A DNA stretch of 28,049 bases from Lactobacillaceae bacterium (GTDB taxonomy: Bacteria > Bacillota > Bacilli > Lactobacillales > Lactobacillaceae). This document shows, one piece after another, positions 7,080 through 15,034 of this stretch. Numbering within the stretch: the stretch's first letter is position 1; each line of letters starts with the position of its first letter. Made by a program: the position numbers and the translations under genes. Below the pieces are notes generated by a model, which had not been told where the DNA came from, made no database searches, and was given only the letters and a program-made list of their open reading frames with translations. Where the stretch lies: contig JAITDY010000059.1 of NCBI GenBank assembly GCA_031282325.1, forward strand, positions 1 to 28,049, written 5' to 3'.

Positions 7080-7880
7080 CTAGCTCACAAGTTCCTTTTT
7101 TGTTTTATTGCTTTTTGATGTTTTTTCTTTTTCTAATCTTCCATAGACTTGATCAAAATCCTTTTTAGTAACTTTTTCTACTGGTTTGTCAAAAACTAAT
7201 TCAGCAGCAGCAAGACCAATAATTCTCGTAGCGTATTTTAACGCAAGTTCTTCACTATGCAAATTAGCAACAATTGTGATTCCTTCTTCTTGATTTAATT
7301 TAAGTAAATCATCCATAACAACAACCGATGTGGCAGGATCTAATGAAGCGGTTGGTTCATCTGCAAGCATTATTTTAGGTTCCTGCATTAAAGCTCTAGC
7401 AATCGCTACTCGTTGTTGTTGCCCGCCAGATAAAGCATCTGCACGATCGTAGTATTTATCTGCTAAATTTACTCTTTGTAATACATTTACAGAACGTTCT
7501 TTATCTTCTTTGCTCCATAATCCTAATGTAGAAAAAAGAGAATTATAGTATCCCACTCGGCCAGATAAAATATTTCTTTTAACTGAAGAACGTTTTACTA
7601 AATTAAAACTTTGGAAAATCATTGCAATTTCTCGACGAATTTCGCGTAATTTTTTACCTTTAGATTTCGTAATTGATTCACCATTGACGATGATTTCACC
7701 ATCACTAATTTCATTTAGACGATTTAGGGCTCTTAACAACGTTGATTTTCCTGCTCCAGATAATCCAACAATTACTAAAAACTCGCCTCTCTTTACATTG
7801 AGATTTATGTCTTTAAGCCCAACAACTCCATTGGCATAAATTTTGCTGACATTTTTAACTTCAATAATAGAATCTAACAT
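7080..7880 (-). CDS. phnC: Phosphonate-type ABC importer ATPase
   Basis: The 266-aa ABC ATPase has Walker A GLSGAGKST (39-47), signature LSGGQQQR (150-157), Walker B IMLADEP (170-176) and an H-loop in NLHSEE. VYGRLEKEK near the C-terminus is followed by a Lys/Ser-rich tail. The MIFQSFNLVKRSSVKRNILSG region is characteristic of PhnC. The start ATG at 7880 is preceded by a GGGGAAA ribosome site. A hairpin between phnD and this gene may lower its expression relative to phnD. Confidence 0.93.
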   Translation of the reverse strand: MLDSIIEVKNVSKIYANGVVGLKDINLNVKRGEFLVIVGLSGAGKSTLLRALNRLNEISDGEIIVNGESITKSKGKKLREIRREIAMIFQSFNLVKRSSVKRNILSGRVGYYNSLFSTLGLWSKEDKERSVNVLQRVNLADKYYDRADALSGGQQQRVAIARALMQEPKIMLADEPTASLDPATSVVVMDDLLKLNQEEGITIVANLHSEELALKYATRIIGLAAAELVFDKPVEKVTKKDFDQVYGRLEKEKTSKSNKTKKELVS

Positions 7881-7906
7881 TCAAAAATTTCCCCATTTTA
7901 TTATGT

Positions 7907-7933
7907 AAAAACCACCTGATTTTAAGTGGTTTT
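7907..7933 (-). terminator. Intergenic hairpin/partial terminator between phnD and phnC
   Basis: On the minus strand AAAACCAC (7933-7926) pairs with GTGGTTTT (7915-7908), followed by a short T run. Inside an importer operon, directly after the binding-protein gene, this is the usual arrangement for making more binding protein than ATPase and permease. Readthrough would be needed to express phnCEE. Confidence 0.65.
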
Positions 7934-7958
7934 ATATTACTATATCAAATTTATAATT

Positions 7959-8882
7959 TTAGCTATTTTTAGAAACAAATTTAGTTGCTTCTCTTACAAC
8001 ATCAAAGTTTGAATCTTTACCTTTTTTAAATCCATCAATTGAATAAAGATCATGAATTAAGGTTTTACCTTCCTTAGACTTTGAAATGTTTAGAAGTGCA
8101 TCTGTGATTTGTGTCCTAAGTTTTTTAGTTAAGCCTTTACGAGCAGTAACTGTATCATTTGGAATTTTTCCAGTCAATGCAAGAACTTTAGTATCTTTAA
8201 AAATATCAGGTATATCCTTAGAAACAATGTTACGTGCGTCTTGGAAGACGAAAGCTGCATCAGCTTGCTTGTTTTCAACCGCTAGAACGCCTTGGTCGTG
8301 ACCTTTTACAGTTTGCAAGGTTGCGTCTTTAGTAACATCAATACCTTTTTTAGAATTTAACCAGTAAACCGGGAAAATGTATCCAGAAGAAGAAGAAACA
8401 TCTTGTGTAGCAATTGTCTTACCTTTTAAATCAGCAAGAGTTTTAATATCCGAATCAGCTCTTACTAAAATTTCTGATTTATACCAATTAACTAATTTGT
8501 CAGTTGGTTTTCCATCTTCCTTATTAACGCTATAACGAGCTGATTGTAGTAACAATTTAGCACCGTATTGCTTATGAGCTTCTACGTATGCATCAGGTGG
8601 TAAAAATCCAGCATCTAATTGCTTAGACCCAATTGCTTCAACAATAGCATTGTAATCAGTTGAAACAACAACTTTAACAGTGCGTCCTAATTTTTTAGTA
8701 AGTAATTTAGCTAATGGCTTTGCACGCGCTTCCATAGTATCGGCACTATTTGATGGTACAAATCCAATAGTTAGTGTTTTATCTGCAGCTGATGTTGAAA
8801 CATCAGACAATGCGGTAAAAGCAGCACTTGTAGTTCCTGCTAAAGTTAGAGCAACTGCCGCTCCTGCTACAAATTTCTTCAT
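7959..8882 (-). CDS. phnD: Phosphonate-type ABC importer substrate-binding protein
   Basis: The protein is 307 aa from the chosen ATG at 8882, which follows GGGGGAT with good spacing and begins a proper signal peptide (MKKFVAGAAVALTLAGTTSAA). An upstream in-frame ATG at 8960 would bury the signal peptide and falls in the promoter. The mature part begins ADKTLTIGFVPSNSADTMEA and continues with TDYNAIVEAIGSKQLDAGFL, and a GHDQGVLAVENKQADAAF segment, the usual PhnD ligand-binding fold. There is no Cys in or near the signal peptide, so it lacks the lipobox expected of Gram-positive binding proteins. STSA/AD is a plausible signal peptidase I site. It leads the phn operon behind its own promoter. 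Confidence 0.92.
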   Translation of the reverse strand: MKKFVAGAAVALTLAGTTSAAFTALSDVSTSAADKTLTIGFVPSNSADTMEARAKPLAKLLTKKLGRTVKVVVSTDYNAIVEAIGSKQLDAGFLPPDAYVEAHKQYGAKLLLQSARYSVNKEDGKPTDKLVNWYKSEILVRADSDIKTLADLKGKTIATQDVSSSSGYIFPVYWLNSKKGIDVTKDATLQTVKGHDQGVLAVENKQADAAFVFQDARNIVSKDIPDIFKDTKVLALTGKIPNDTVTARKGLTKKLRTQITDALLNISKSKEGKTLIHDLYSIDGFKKGKDSNFDVVREATKFVSKNS

Positions 8883-8928
8883 GATAAAATTTATCCCCCA
8901 TTTTTTAAGTCCATTTAAGACTAAAAAG

Positions 8929-8957
8929 ATATTAACATTATTTATAAAATACGGCAA
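8929..8957 (-). promoter_or_regulatory. Sigma-A-type promoter of the phn operon
   Basis: On the minus strand TTGCCG (-35, 8957-8952) and TAATAT (-10, 8934-8929) are separated by exactly 17 bp. The predicted start is near 8922, leaving a leader of about 40 nt with the GGGGGAT ribosome site. Confidence 0.65.
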
Positions 8958-8959
8958 CA

Positions 8960-9023
8960 TCGTTCGTATTTAATTGATTTTAATTTAATTTTTAACCATA
9001 TTTTATTTTTTTCGTTCGTATTT
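8960..9023. promoter_or_regulatory. Two 12-bp direct repeats upstream of the phn promoter (candidate operators, PurBox-like)
   Basis: TCGTTCGTATTT occurs at 8960-8971, directly abutting the phnD -35, and again at 9012-9023, 52 bp away (about five helical turns). On the minus strand each reads AAATACGAACGA, sharing the CGAAC core of the Gram-positive PurBox (AWWWCCGAACWWT) with two differences. A purine-type regulator is a guess; the repetition and position are what the sequence shows. Confidence 0.5.
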
Positions 9024-9055
9024 TACACAGTTTATCCACAGTTTTTTGTGTATAA
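9021..9055. promoter_or_regulatory. Cluster of DnaA-box-like sites
   Basis: A perfect DnaA box, TTATCCACA, lies at 9032-9040. TGTGTATAA at 9047-9055 is the inverted variant TTATACACA, which also fits TTATNCACA. TTTTACACA at 9021-9029 is a weaker third copy in the first orientation. The cluster lies in the control region between phnD and the PAP2 gene. No dnaA, dnaN or origin-linked gene is near, so this is not evidence of oriC. Confidence 0.55.
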
Positions 9056-9088
9056 CTTTTAGTTTTAGATTTTTTTGTTAATTTTTAG

Positions 9089-9094
9089 TATAAT
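9089..9094 (+). promoter_or_regulatory. -10 box of the PAP2 phosphatase gene
   Basis: TATAAT is preceded by T-rich DNA; the -35 is unclear. The leader to the ATG at 9126 is about 25 nt and holds AAGGA 10 nt before the start, so this gene is conventionally led. Confidence 0.5.
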
Positions 9095-9125
9095 TATTTA
9101 AGATTTTATTAAGGAAAATAATAAT

Positions 9126-9788
9126 ATGATTGTTCGCTTACCTAATTATCTTAAGAAAGCTGGAATAATATCTAGCCTAGTGTTTTTATTAATGGTTTTT
9201 CTTGTAGCTCCGAGAATGGCTCCTATTTTAGCTGTTGATAACTCAATCGAAAATACTTTTACAAATGCTAATTTTGGTTTTGGCGATGTATTTATGAATA
9301 TAGTTTCAATTATTGGATCACCAATTTTTACATTAGTAATTGGAATTTTACTTGCCGTAGCATTATTTATGTCTAATTTAAGAATTCCTGCCATTTGGGT
9401 TATTGGAACTATTATTAGTGGAAACGTTGTTGCATGGATTATCAAACATGTCATCGCCAGAGCTCGTCCATTGGGACATTTATCGGATGGTTTTTCGTTT
9501 CCATCAGGTCATTCATTTGGCACTTGGATGATTATTACTATTTTCTTTGTAATCATCCTTCCTAATTTGCCAACTAATAATTTCAAAAGAATTTCTGCTT
9601 GGATTTTAATTACTTTTGGACTTTTAGTTATGGAATCAAGATTATATTTATTAGATCATTTCTTATCAGATGTAATTGCTGGTGCTGCTTTAGGAATTTC
9701 TTGGGTGATACTTACAACTTATTTATATACAAAATTTGCTCAACTATTGAGAGATAAAATTAAAATATTCGAATATGATGAAATATAA
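9126..9788 (+). CDS. PAP2-superfamily membrane phosphatase
   Basis: The 220-aa protein has about six membrane helices and the complete tripartite phosphatase signature: K107-x6-R114-P115 (KHVIARARP), PSGH (126-129) and SR-x5-H-x3-D (S171-R172...H178...D182). The family dephosphorylates lipid phosphates such as undecaprenyl pyrophosphate, phosphatidate or phosphatidylglycerol phosphate on the outer membrane face; the particular substrate is not determined. It is a single-gene unit, ending in a strong bidirectional terminator that it shares with the convergent histidine kinase gene. Confidence 0.93.
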   Translation: MIVRLPNYLKKAGIISSLVFLLMVFLVAPRMAPILAVDNSIENTFTNANFGFGDVFMNIVSIIGSPIFTLVIGILLAVALFMSNLRIPAIWVIGTIISGNVVAWIIKHVIARARPLGHLSDGFSFPSGHSFGTWMIITIFFVIILPNLPTNNFKRISAWILITFGLLVMESRLYLLDHFLSDVIAGAALGISWVILTTYLYTKFAQLLRDKIKIFEYDEI

Positions 9789-9820
9789 AAACCAAACAAT
9801 AATTTGTTTGGTTTTATTTT
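9788..9820. terminator. Bidirectional intrinsic terminator between PAP2 and ciaH
   Basis: A 10-bp perfect stem (AAAACCAAAC 9788-9797 with GTTTGGTTTT 9806-9815) has an 8-nt loop and is flanked by A and T runs. It overlaps the PAP2 stop codon and the last codons of the kinase gene, terminating both convergent units. Confidence 0.85.
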
Positions 9821-11163
9821 TGATTTGGAATAGTAATTTTAAAAACAGTTCCTTTAGGATGATTATTATCAATAGATATTTTGCCACCAAAAGCGTTCAC
9901 TATCCACTTAGCTATTGACAGTCCCAAACCAGTTCCAGATGTTTCTTTATTACCTGATTTATCTTCACGATAAAAACGTTCGAACGCTTTCTTCTTAGTT
10001 TCTTCAGAAATTCCTCTTCCAGTATCCTTAACGGTTATTGACAGATTACCCTTTTTATCTTTATCAACATCCAATTCTATTTTATTTTTTTCATAAGTAT
10101 ATTTTAAGGAGTTATCCAACAATATAACTAATAATTGATGCAGACGATTCTTATCAACATTTAAAATGCCTTTAAATTCATTTTTAACAATAAATTTTTT
10201 ATTTTCAATTTCTGCGATTTCTAGAAACGGTTCCGTAACTTCTTTAATAAAATCATCAATATCCAACTCGGTATTATCTAATTGCGTCATATTAGATCCC
10301 GTCTTAGCTAAAGTTAACATATTATTGGTTAATTGATTTAGTCTTCTAACTTCAGATAAAGTTATTACTACATCGTCAGAAATATCATAAATTTTTTCAT
10401 TAGGATTTCTCAATAAATTTTCCATTTTATTTTGAATGATTGATAATGGTGTTCTAAGCTCGTGGGCAGCATTATTAACGAAATCTTGTTGCTCGTCCCA
10501 AGCATTTACAATTGGTTGCATTTGTTTCTTTGTGACGATATATGAAATTAAGAACGATAACAGGCCTCCAATCAAAAGCGTGATAAATAGGACATTTTTA
10601 AATAATTCCATATTTGATTTTTCTAAATCGAAATTATATAAAATGGCTGCATATTGAGCAGCACCCAGTTGTGTTTCGATAGGATGATTTAAAATAAGAA
10701 ATCTAATTCGATAAAAATTTTTACCAATATTAATAGTTTGAATACTTTTGTTATTTGCTGATATTTTTTTAAAATTTAATTTATCGTAATTTAAACTTCT
10801 ACTTCCCAATGTATTGTAATTTAATATTTCTTTTTCTTTTGAAAATAGAATAGTATCCAAATTAGCTTTTGAAAATTCATTAATATCCCTTGTGGCTGTT
10901 TTAGAATTAGTTGATTGACTTTCAACACTGTTTTGCTGATCAAATATTCTTTTTTGTTGTAATTCTTCATCTGTAATCCAAAACGGAATTCCCCTCAAAA
11001 AAGATACTTGGTTATTGATAATCCTATTTGAATTTTTTTGAACCGAGTTACTATAAAAGAAAAAAATAAAGAAACCAGCCATTAAAAAAATAAATATAAA
11101 GCCTATAACTTCTAAAAAAAATAATTTTAAAAATTGTTTTTTATTAACTAGTATTTTATTCAT
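9814..11163 (-). CDS. ciaH: Sensor histidine kinase, CiaH-like
   Basis: This 449-aa protein has a membrane helix at about 15-37, an extracytoplasmic region of about 150 residues, and a second helix at about 190-210. A cytoplasmic kinase follows, with the phospho-acceptor H234 in NAAHELRTPL, N-box LLDNSLKY, G1 DTGRGIS, F-box ERFYRE and G2 GTGLGLS. It overlaps its response regulator by 8 bp. The regulator is clearly CiaR-like, which decides the name; CiaH proteins have the same size and topology. In streptococci CiaRH responds to envelope stress and controls competence and antibiotic tolerance. The signal here is unknown. The C-terminus ends inside the shared terminator. Confidence 0.85.
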   Translation of the reverse strand: MNKILVNKKQFLKLFFLEVIGFIFIFLMAGFFIFFFYSNSVQKNSNRIINNQVSFLRGIPFWITDEELQQKRIFDQQNSVESQSTNSKTATRDINEFSKANLDTILFSKEKEILNYNTLGSRSLNYDKLNFKKISANNKSIQTINIGKNFYRIRFLILNHPIETQLGAAQYAAILYNFDLEKSNMELFKNVLFITLLIGGLLSFLISYIVTKKQMQPIVNAWDEQQDFVNNAAHELRTPLSIIQNKMENLLRNPNEKIYDISDDVVITLSEVRRLNQLTNNMLTLAKTGSNMTQLDNTELDIDDFIKEVTEPFLEIAEIENKKFIVKNEFKGILNVDKNRLHQLLVILLDNSLKYTYEKNKIELDVDKDKKGNLSITVKDTGRGISEETKKKAFERFYREDKSGNKETSGTGLGLSIAKWIVNAFGGKISIDNNHPKGTVFKITIPNQK

Positions 11164-11854
11164 CTTCTAACACAAATCCAACATTTCTTAAAGTTTTAAT
11201 TAAATCTCCTTTACCTAATATTTCTAATTTCCTTCTTAAATTATTTAAATAGATATTAACAACATTTGTTGTGGTATTGGAATCTAATCCCCAGATACGA
11301 TCAAATATTTGATCTTTGGTAATTATGATATTTTTATTTTTAGCAAAATAAACCAAAATATCATATTCTTTACCAACAAGTTTTATATTTTTATTACCAA
11401 TACTAATCTTTCGATTTTCAAGATTAATAATCATATCATCACCGATTTTAATTTCGTTTTCTTCTGTATCGATGCCACTTCTTCTTAACAAAGCGCGAAC
11501 TCTTGCAATCAGCTCTTCCCTGTGAAATGGTTTAGTTAAATAGTCATCAGCTCCAACATTCAATCCTTCCACCTTGTCGTCTAGGGAATCCTTGGCTGTT
11601 AGAATCAAAACCGGGGTTTCCACGCCTTCATTTCTAATTGATTTAATTACTTCTAAGCCATTCATTTCCGGCAACATTAAATCAGAAATTATTAAATCAT
11701 ATGGTGCTTCTATGGCTTCATATTCTCCATCCGGTCCATTAAAAACTTGCTTTACCCTACCAACTTCAATTAGCATTGAGGCAATATCGTCACTGAGAAT
11801 TTTGTCGTCTTCAATTAATAAGATTTTTACTGCGTCTTTAGTCATATATATCAT
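11156..11854 (-). CDS. ciaR: OmpR-family response regulator, CiaR-like
   Basis: This 232-aa regulator has a receiver domain with acidic pocket E15-D16-D17, phospho-acceptor D58 (SDLMLPEMNG), T86 and K108 (LTKPF). It is joined to a winged-helix Trans_reg_C domain. The second half (LVGKEYDILVYF, ITKDQIFDRIWG, TLRNVGFVL) follows streptococcal CiaR closely. The ATG at 11854 has AAAGGA about 11 nt upstream; a second ATG at 11845 is also possible. A promoter with a structured leader precedes it. Transcribed with ciaH. Confidence 0.88.
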   Translation of the reverse strand: MIYMTKDAVKILLIEDDKILSDDIASMLIEVGRVKQVFNGPDGEYEAIEAPYDLIISDLMLPEMNGLEVIKSIRNEGVETPVLILTAKDSLDDKVEGLNVGADDYLTKPFHREELIARVRALLRRSGIDTEENEIKIGDDMIINLENRKISIGNKNIKLVGKEYDILVYFAKNKNIIITKDQIFDRIWGLDSNTTTNVVNIYLNNLRRKLEILGKGDLIKTLRNVGFVLEDE

Positions 11855-11876
11855 TTTAAAATATATCCTTTTATTA

Positions 11877-11919
11877 AAAAACTCGCTCTTAGAAATCGGG
11901 GGGGCATAATTGAGTTTTT
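11877..11919 (-). promoter_or_regulatory. Structured 5' leader of ciaRH
   Basis: Complementary arms AAAAACTC (11877-11884) and GAGTTTTT (11912-11919) bracket a 27-nt loop that contains a run of seven G on the plus strand (11898-11904), seven C in the mRNA. The predicted transcription start lies at the edge of the outer arm, so the hairpin would form the 5' end of the message. Function unknown. Confidence 0.4.
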
Positions 11920-11922
11920 AAA

Positions 11923-11950
11923 ATTCTATAAAATCATTTTCGCATTACAA
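11923..11950 (-). promoter_or_regulatory. Promoter of ciaRH
   Basis: On the minus strand TTGTAA (-35, 11950-11945) and TAGAAT (-10, 11928-11923) are spaced by 16 bp. Predicted leader about 60 nt. Confidence 0.55.
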
Positions 11951-12046
11951 ATATCTCATTTGAACATTAAATTAAAGATAAAAATAATTAAAATGAAAAT
12001 TAAATTTATATAATTATTATGTAAATCTATTTTAAGAGGTAATGAA

Positions 12047-14107
12047 GTGAAATATAATTTTTTTAAAAGTCATAATTTTATGAACCGTGAACTTAGTTGG
12101 TTATCATTTAACGACAGAATAATTAAACTTGTAAAAGATCCCTCGCAACCTTTATTAGAACGGGCTAATTTCTTAAGTATCACTCAAAATAATTTAGATG
12201 AATGGTATGAAGTTAGAGTTGCTAGCTTAATTCATGATATTCAATCGGGCAGTAACGAAGAGGATCCTTCTGGTCTTACTGCAGCAGAACAATTAAAAGT
12301 TGTTCGCAAAGCAGTAAAATCTCAATTAAAAGAACAATATAAAGTTTATACTAAATCACTGCTACCTGATTTAAATAAATATGACATTAATATTGTTAAT
12401 TATGTTGATTTAAATAATAAGCAACTTATTGATATTAAAAAACAAGTAATAAAAATTTATAAACAAGGTTTAATTGATATAAGTATCATAAAAAAGGATG
12501 AGGGTTGGCCAAAACTTGCAAGCAAAACTATAAACATAATTGCAACTACATCTATTGATAACACTTTTGGTAATATTCAAATTTCTGAAAATGCACCACA
12601 ATTGTTGCGAGTTACTTCTAGTAATCTTTTTGTGAGAACTGTTGATGCAATTCGTGAAAATGCTCAACTATTATTTAAAAAACTAGAAGTAGTTGAAAAG
12701 GCATTTGAATACCGCATTATCAGAGACGCTTATATGCCAGATTTACCAGTAAATTCATCTGACGTTATCGCTGACGAAAAAAATCTTTTGGCCTCTAGGT
12801 CTTTTGCTGAAATTATTCATCTATCTATTAATAAAAATACTCCTAATTTCTTAAAAAATAAATTATCTGAGCTATTATATGTAAATCCAAATAATATTTT
12901 TAAAGTTCAAGGACCTTTAGATTTTAGTTTTGTAAGCGAATTAAAAGTATCATTATTGAAAAATAAAAAAATAGACGTGTCTTCGTTACAATATGTTCCT
13001 AGGGAACCACATCATTTTAAAGAGTTAGAAAATAAAAATATTTTTGATAATATTGAAAAACATGATTACTTATTGCATCACCCATATGATAGTTTTGATC
13101 CGGTCGTAAATTTCTTCCAAGCTGCTGCTAATGATAAGAAAGTTAGCGAGATTTGGCTATCATTATATCGAGCAAGTAAAAAATCACCAATTATTGATGC
13201 TTTGAAATTAGCTGCTAAAAAGGGTAAAAAAGTAAATGCATTAATTGAAATTAAGGCAAGATTCGATGAAGAAAATAATTTAAAAATCGTTAACGAATTA
13301 CGTTCAGCAGGCGTTAATGTTTCAACATCATTTGCAGATTATAAGGTTCATTCTAAAATGGCGATGGTTGTTCGAAATGAAAAAAAATATGTTCATCTTT
13401 CAACTGGAAATTATAATGAAAAGTCTGCCCACTTTTATACCGATTTCGGTATTTTTACTTCTAACATCGACATCACTAACGATATATCAAATATTTTTAA
13501 TTATGTAATTACTCAAAAAAATCAACCTAAAACTTTAAAACAAATCCAAATGGCTCCAACGATGATTCGACCTCGTTTAACTAAGGAAATCAAAAGATTA
13601 ACTGATTTAGCTCAAGCAGGTTCAACGCCTGAGATTTGGATAAAAGTAAATTCTTTATCAGATAAAAAATTAATTGATGAGCTTTATATTGCAAGTAACT
13701 CTGGCGTCCATATACACTTACTTGTAAGGGGGATCGCAACTGCAAAAGTAGATAGTAATCGTTTGGGCAAAAATATTCAAATTCATTCTATAGTTGGACG
13801 GCTTCTTGAACATTCTAGGATTTATCTTTTTAAAGAAGATAATCAACACTTTAATGTTTATATTTCATCTGCTGATGTTATGCCAAGAAATTATGATCGT
13901 CGTGTTGAACTTTTAATCCCAGTATTAAATAAAGATAATAAGCAAAAGCTATATGATTTATTTAATAAAATGTGGCATGACCGAGCTCAAACTTTTGCAA
14001 AAAAGAAAAGTGGAAAATATATTAAACGTTCTGTAAAAGATCCCAAGGTGTTACCAATTCAAGAAGCGCTGTTAATTGAAGCAGAACAAAAGCAAGGAGG
14101 AGAATAA
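12047..14107 (+). CDS. ppk: Polyphosphate kinase 1
   Basis: The 686-aa enzyme uses ATP to build polyphosphate, and the reaction is reversible. All four PPK1 regions are present: the N-domain opening FMNRELSWLSFNDR with NNLDEWYEVRVA, the head domain, and two PLD-like catalytic domains. The phospho-acceptor H435 sits in YKVHSKMA, followed by the conserved STGNYNEKSAHFYTDFG. The second catalytic histidine is H589 in LLEHSRIYLF. Length is normal for the family. The start is GTG with AAGAGG 8 nt upstream; an ATG three bases earlier runs into a stop. A TATAAT lies at 12009-12014. It is divergent from ciaRH. No exopolyphosphatase gene follows: the accessory island begins right after its stop codon. 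Confidence 0.95.
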   Translation: MKYNFFKSHNFMNRELSWLSFNDRIIKLVKDPSQPLLERANFLSITQNNLDEWYEVRVASLIHDIQSGSNEEDPSGLTAAEQLKVVRKAVKSQLKEQYKVYTKSLLPDLNKYDINIVNYVDLNNKQLIDIKKQVIKIYKQGLIDISIIKKDEGWPKLASKTINIIATTSIDNTFGNIQISENAPQLLRVTSSNLFVRTVDAIRENAQLLFKKLEVVEKAFEYRIIRDAYMPDLPVNSSDVIADEKNLLASRSFAEIIHLSINKNTPNFLKNKLSELLYVNPNNIFKVQGPLDFSFVSELKVSLLKNKKIDVSSLQYVPREPHHFKELENKNIFDNIEKHDYLLHHPYDSFDPVVNFFQAAANDKKVSEIWLSLYRASKKSPIIDALKLAAKKGKKVNALIEIKARFDEENNLKIVNELRSAGVNVSTSFADYKVHSKMAMVVRNEKKYVHLSTGNYNEKSAHFYTDFGIFTSNIDITNDISNIFNYVITQKNQPKTLKQIQMAPTMIRPRLTKEIKRLTDLAQAGSTPEIWIKVNSLSDKKLIDELYIASNSGVHIHLLVRGIATAKVDSNRLGKNIQIHSIVGRLLEHSRIYLFKEDNQHFNVYISSADVMPRNYDRRVELLIPVLNKDNKQKLYDLFNKMWHDRAQTFAKKKSGKYIKRSVKDPKVLPIQEALLIEAEQKQGGE

Positions 14108-14130
14108 ATAAATAAATAAATAAATAAATA
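14103..14130. repeat. AATA tetranucleotide tandem repeat, 7 copies
   Basis: Seven exact AATA units begin in the last codons of ppk and contain its stop. They end where sequence composition changes and the mobilization-like pseudogene starts. The 4-nt period gives stop codons in several frames, so slippage would alter ppk by little. It marks the left edge of the island. Confidence 0.9.
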
Positions 14131-14137
14131 GAGGGAC

Positions 14138-14807
14138 ATGAAAATATATCTACATCCAAATCGTTTTTAATCTTTACGGAAATTTTTATTTTCTATATTA
14201 CGATTTCTTTATTTTACAAAGCTGCGGGCGATATTACTCTCAGGACAAAAGGTTGATCACTTAGAAAATGGTAATTATGATTTGTTTATTCGTCGAAAAG
14301 ATTACTTTTATTTCATGGATGGCAGGCATGGTGATCAAAATCGATATATGAATGGAGCCACTTTGGCAAAGCAACTTAGTTTGTATAATGGCACGGTGCC
14401 TTTTAAAAAAGAACCGGAAATTACCACGTTAAATAAAATTGTGGCGTCAATTAATTTCATGGAAGAACATGACGTAACCGATCACATTGGCTTTTTGGCG
14501 TTAAAAAAAACATCTCGACAATGCTTTGAAAGAGGCTCAAATAAAAGTTGACGAACTCGATCATCGCATTATAGACTTGAATCAAGCAGCCAAATCTAGT
14601 CAATTATCAAGACGATCAACAGGAATTGATATGAGTTTTACAGAAATTCAATCAGAATTGCAGGCCGCCCAAGTGAGTCGTGAAGTATTGCGAGTCAAGT
14701 TAGAGAATACTGTGAAGGATATAGAATACTATAACGTTTTAAAAGCAGATGAGGATAGACAATCAAAAATTAAATCAGAAGATGTAGAAAAAAATAGGCT
14801 AAGGTGA
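14138..14807 (+). pseudogene. Broken plasmid mobilization-like gene (possible relaxase C-terminal region)
   Basis: GAGGG and an ATG open a frame reading MKIYLHPNRF and stopping at 14168-14170. The same frame then stays open through ...LLSGQKVDHLENGNYDLF and FIRRKDYFYFMDGRHGDQNRY to 14551. At the A8 run 14503-14510 the coding frame shifts: with seven A it would continue LKKHLDNALKEAQIKVDELD and go on as an acidic, Lys/Glu-rich, probably coiled-coil tail to 14807. So at least one nonsense change and one +1 frameshift separate a single original protein of about 220 residues. The composition and tail recall C-terminal parts of mobilization relaxases of lactic acid bacterial plasmids, but no HUH motif is present, so this assignment is tentative. 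The true N-terminus may be missing. Confidence 0.5.
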
Positions 14808-15034
14808 TAATAACAAAGTTGGTTTTATTATATTGAACTAAATTAATGTCACTGAATGATTGAAATAGAGTGCTTTTTGAATTCGGCAAATACAATATTA
14901 ATATTGAAAACAAATTAGTTGCTCAAAATATTACTGTAGTCGAGCATGAAAAAAGATAAATAACATTAACAAAAAAAAGGACAACATATCTAGTAAAATG
15001 TGTTGTCCTTTTTTTTGTTAAATAGATTAAGTGA
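14808..15034. other. Intergenic remnant between the mobilization-like pseudogene and hxlR
   Basis: No convincing gene. A 29-codon frame at 14870-14959 (GTG start; GKYNINIENKLVAQNITVVE) reads like a decayed gene end, has no ribosome site and is preceded by an in-frame stop. A strong terminator closes the region. Confidence 0.4.
14968..15019. terminator. Strong bidirectional intrinsic terminator
   Basis: A 19-bp perfect stem (14968-14986 with 15001-15019) has a 14-nt loop, GC-rich GGACAACA in the middle and A8/T8 at the base. It lies 15 bp beyond the hxlR stop codon and terminates it on the minus strand; it could also stop plus-strand transcription from the pseudogene. Confidence 0.9.

Noticed and set aside
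8883..8960. Upstream ATG at 8960 as the phnD start
   Set aside because: It would put 26 extra residues before a complete signal peptide and would place translation start upstream of the promoter -10; the ATG at 8882 has a proper ribosome site.
9021..9055. Chromosomal or plasmid origin of replication
   Set aside because: DnaA boxes are present, but there is no dnaA, dnaN, repA, iteron array or AT-rich unwinding arrangement with replication genes.
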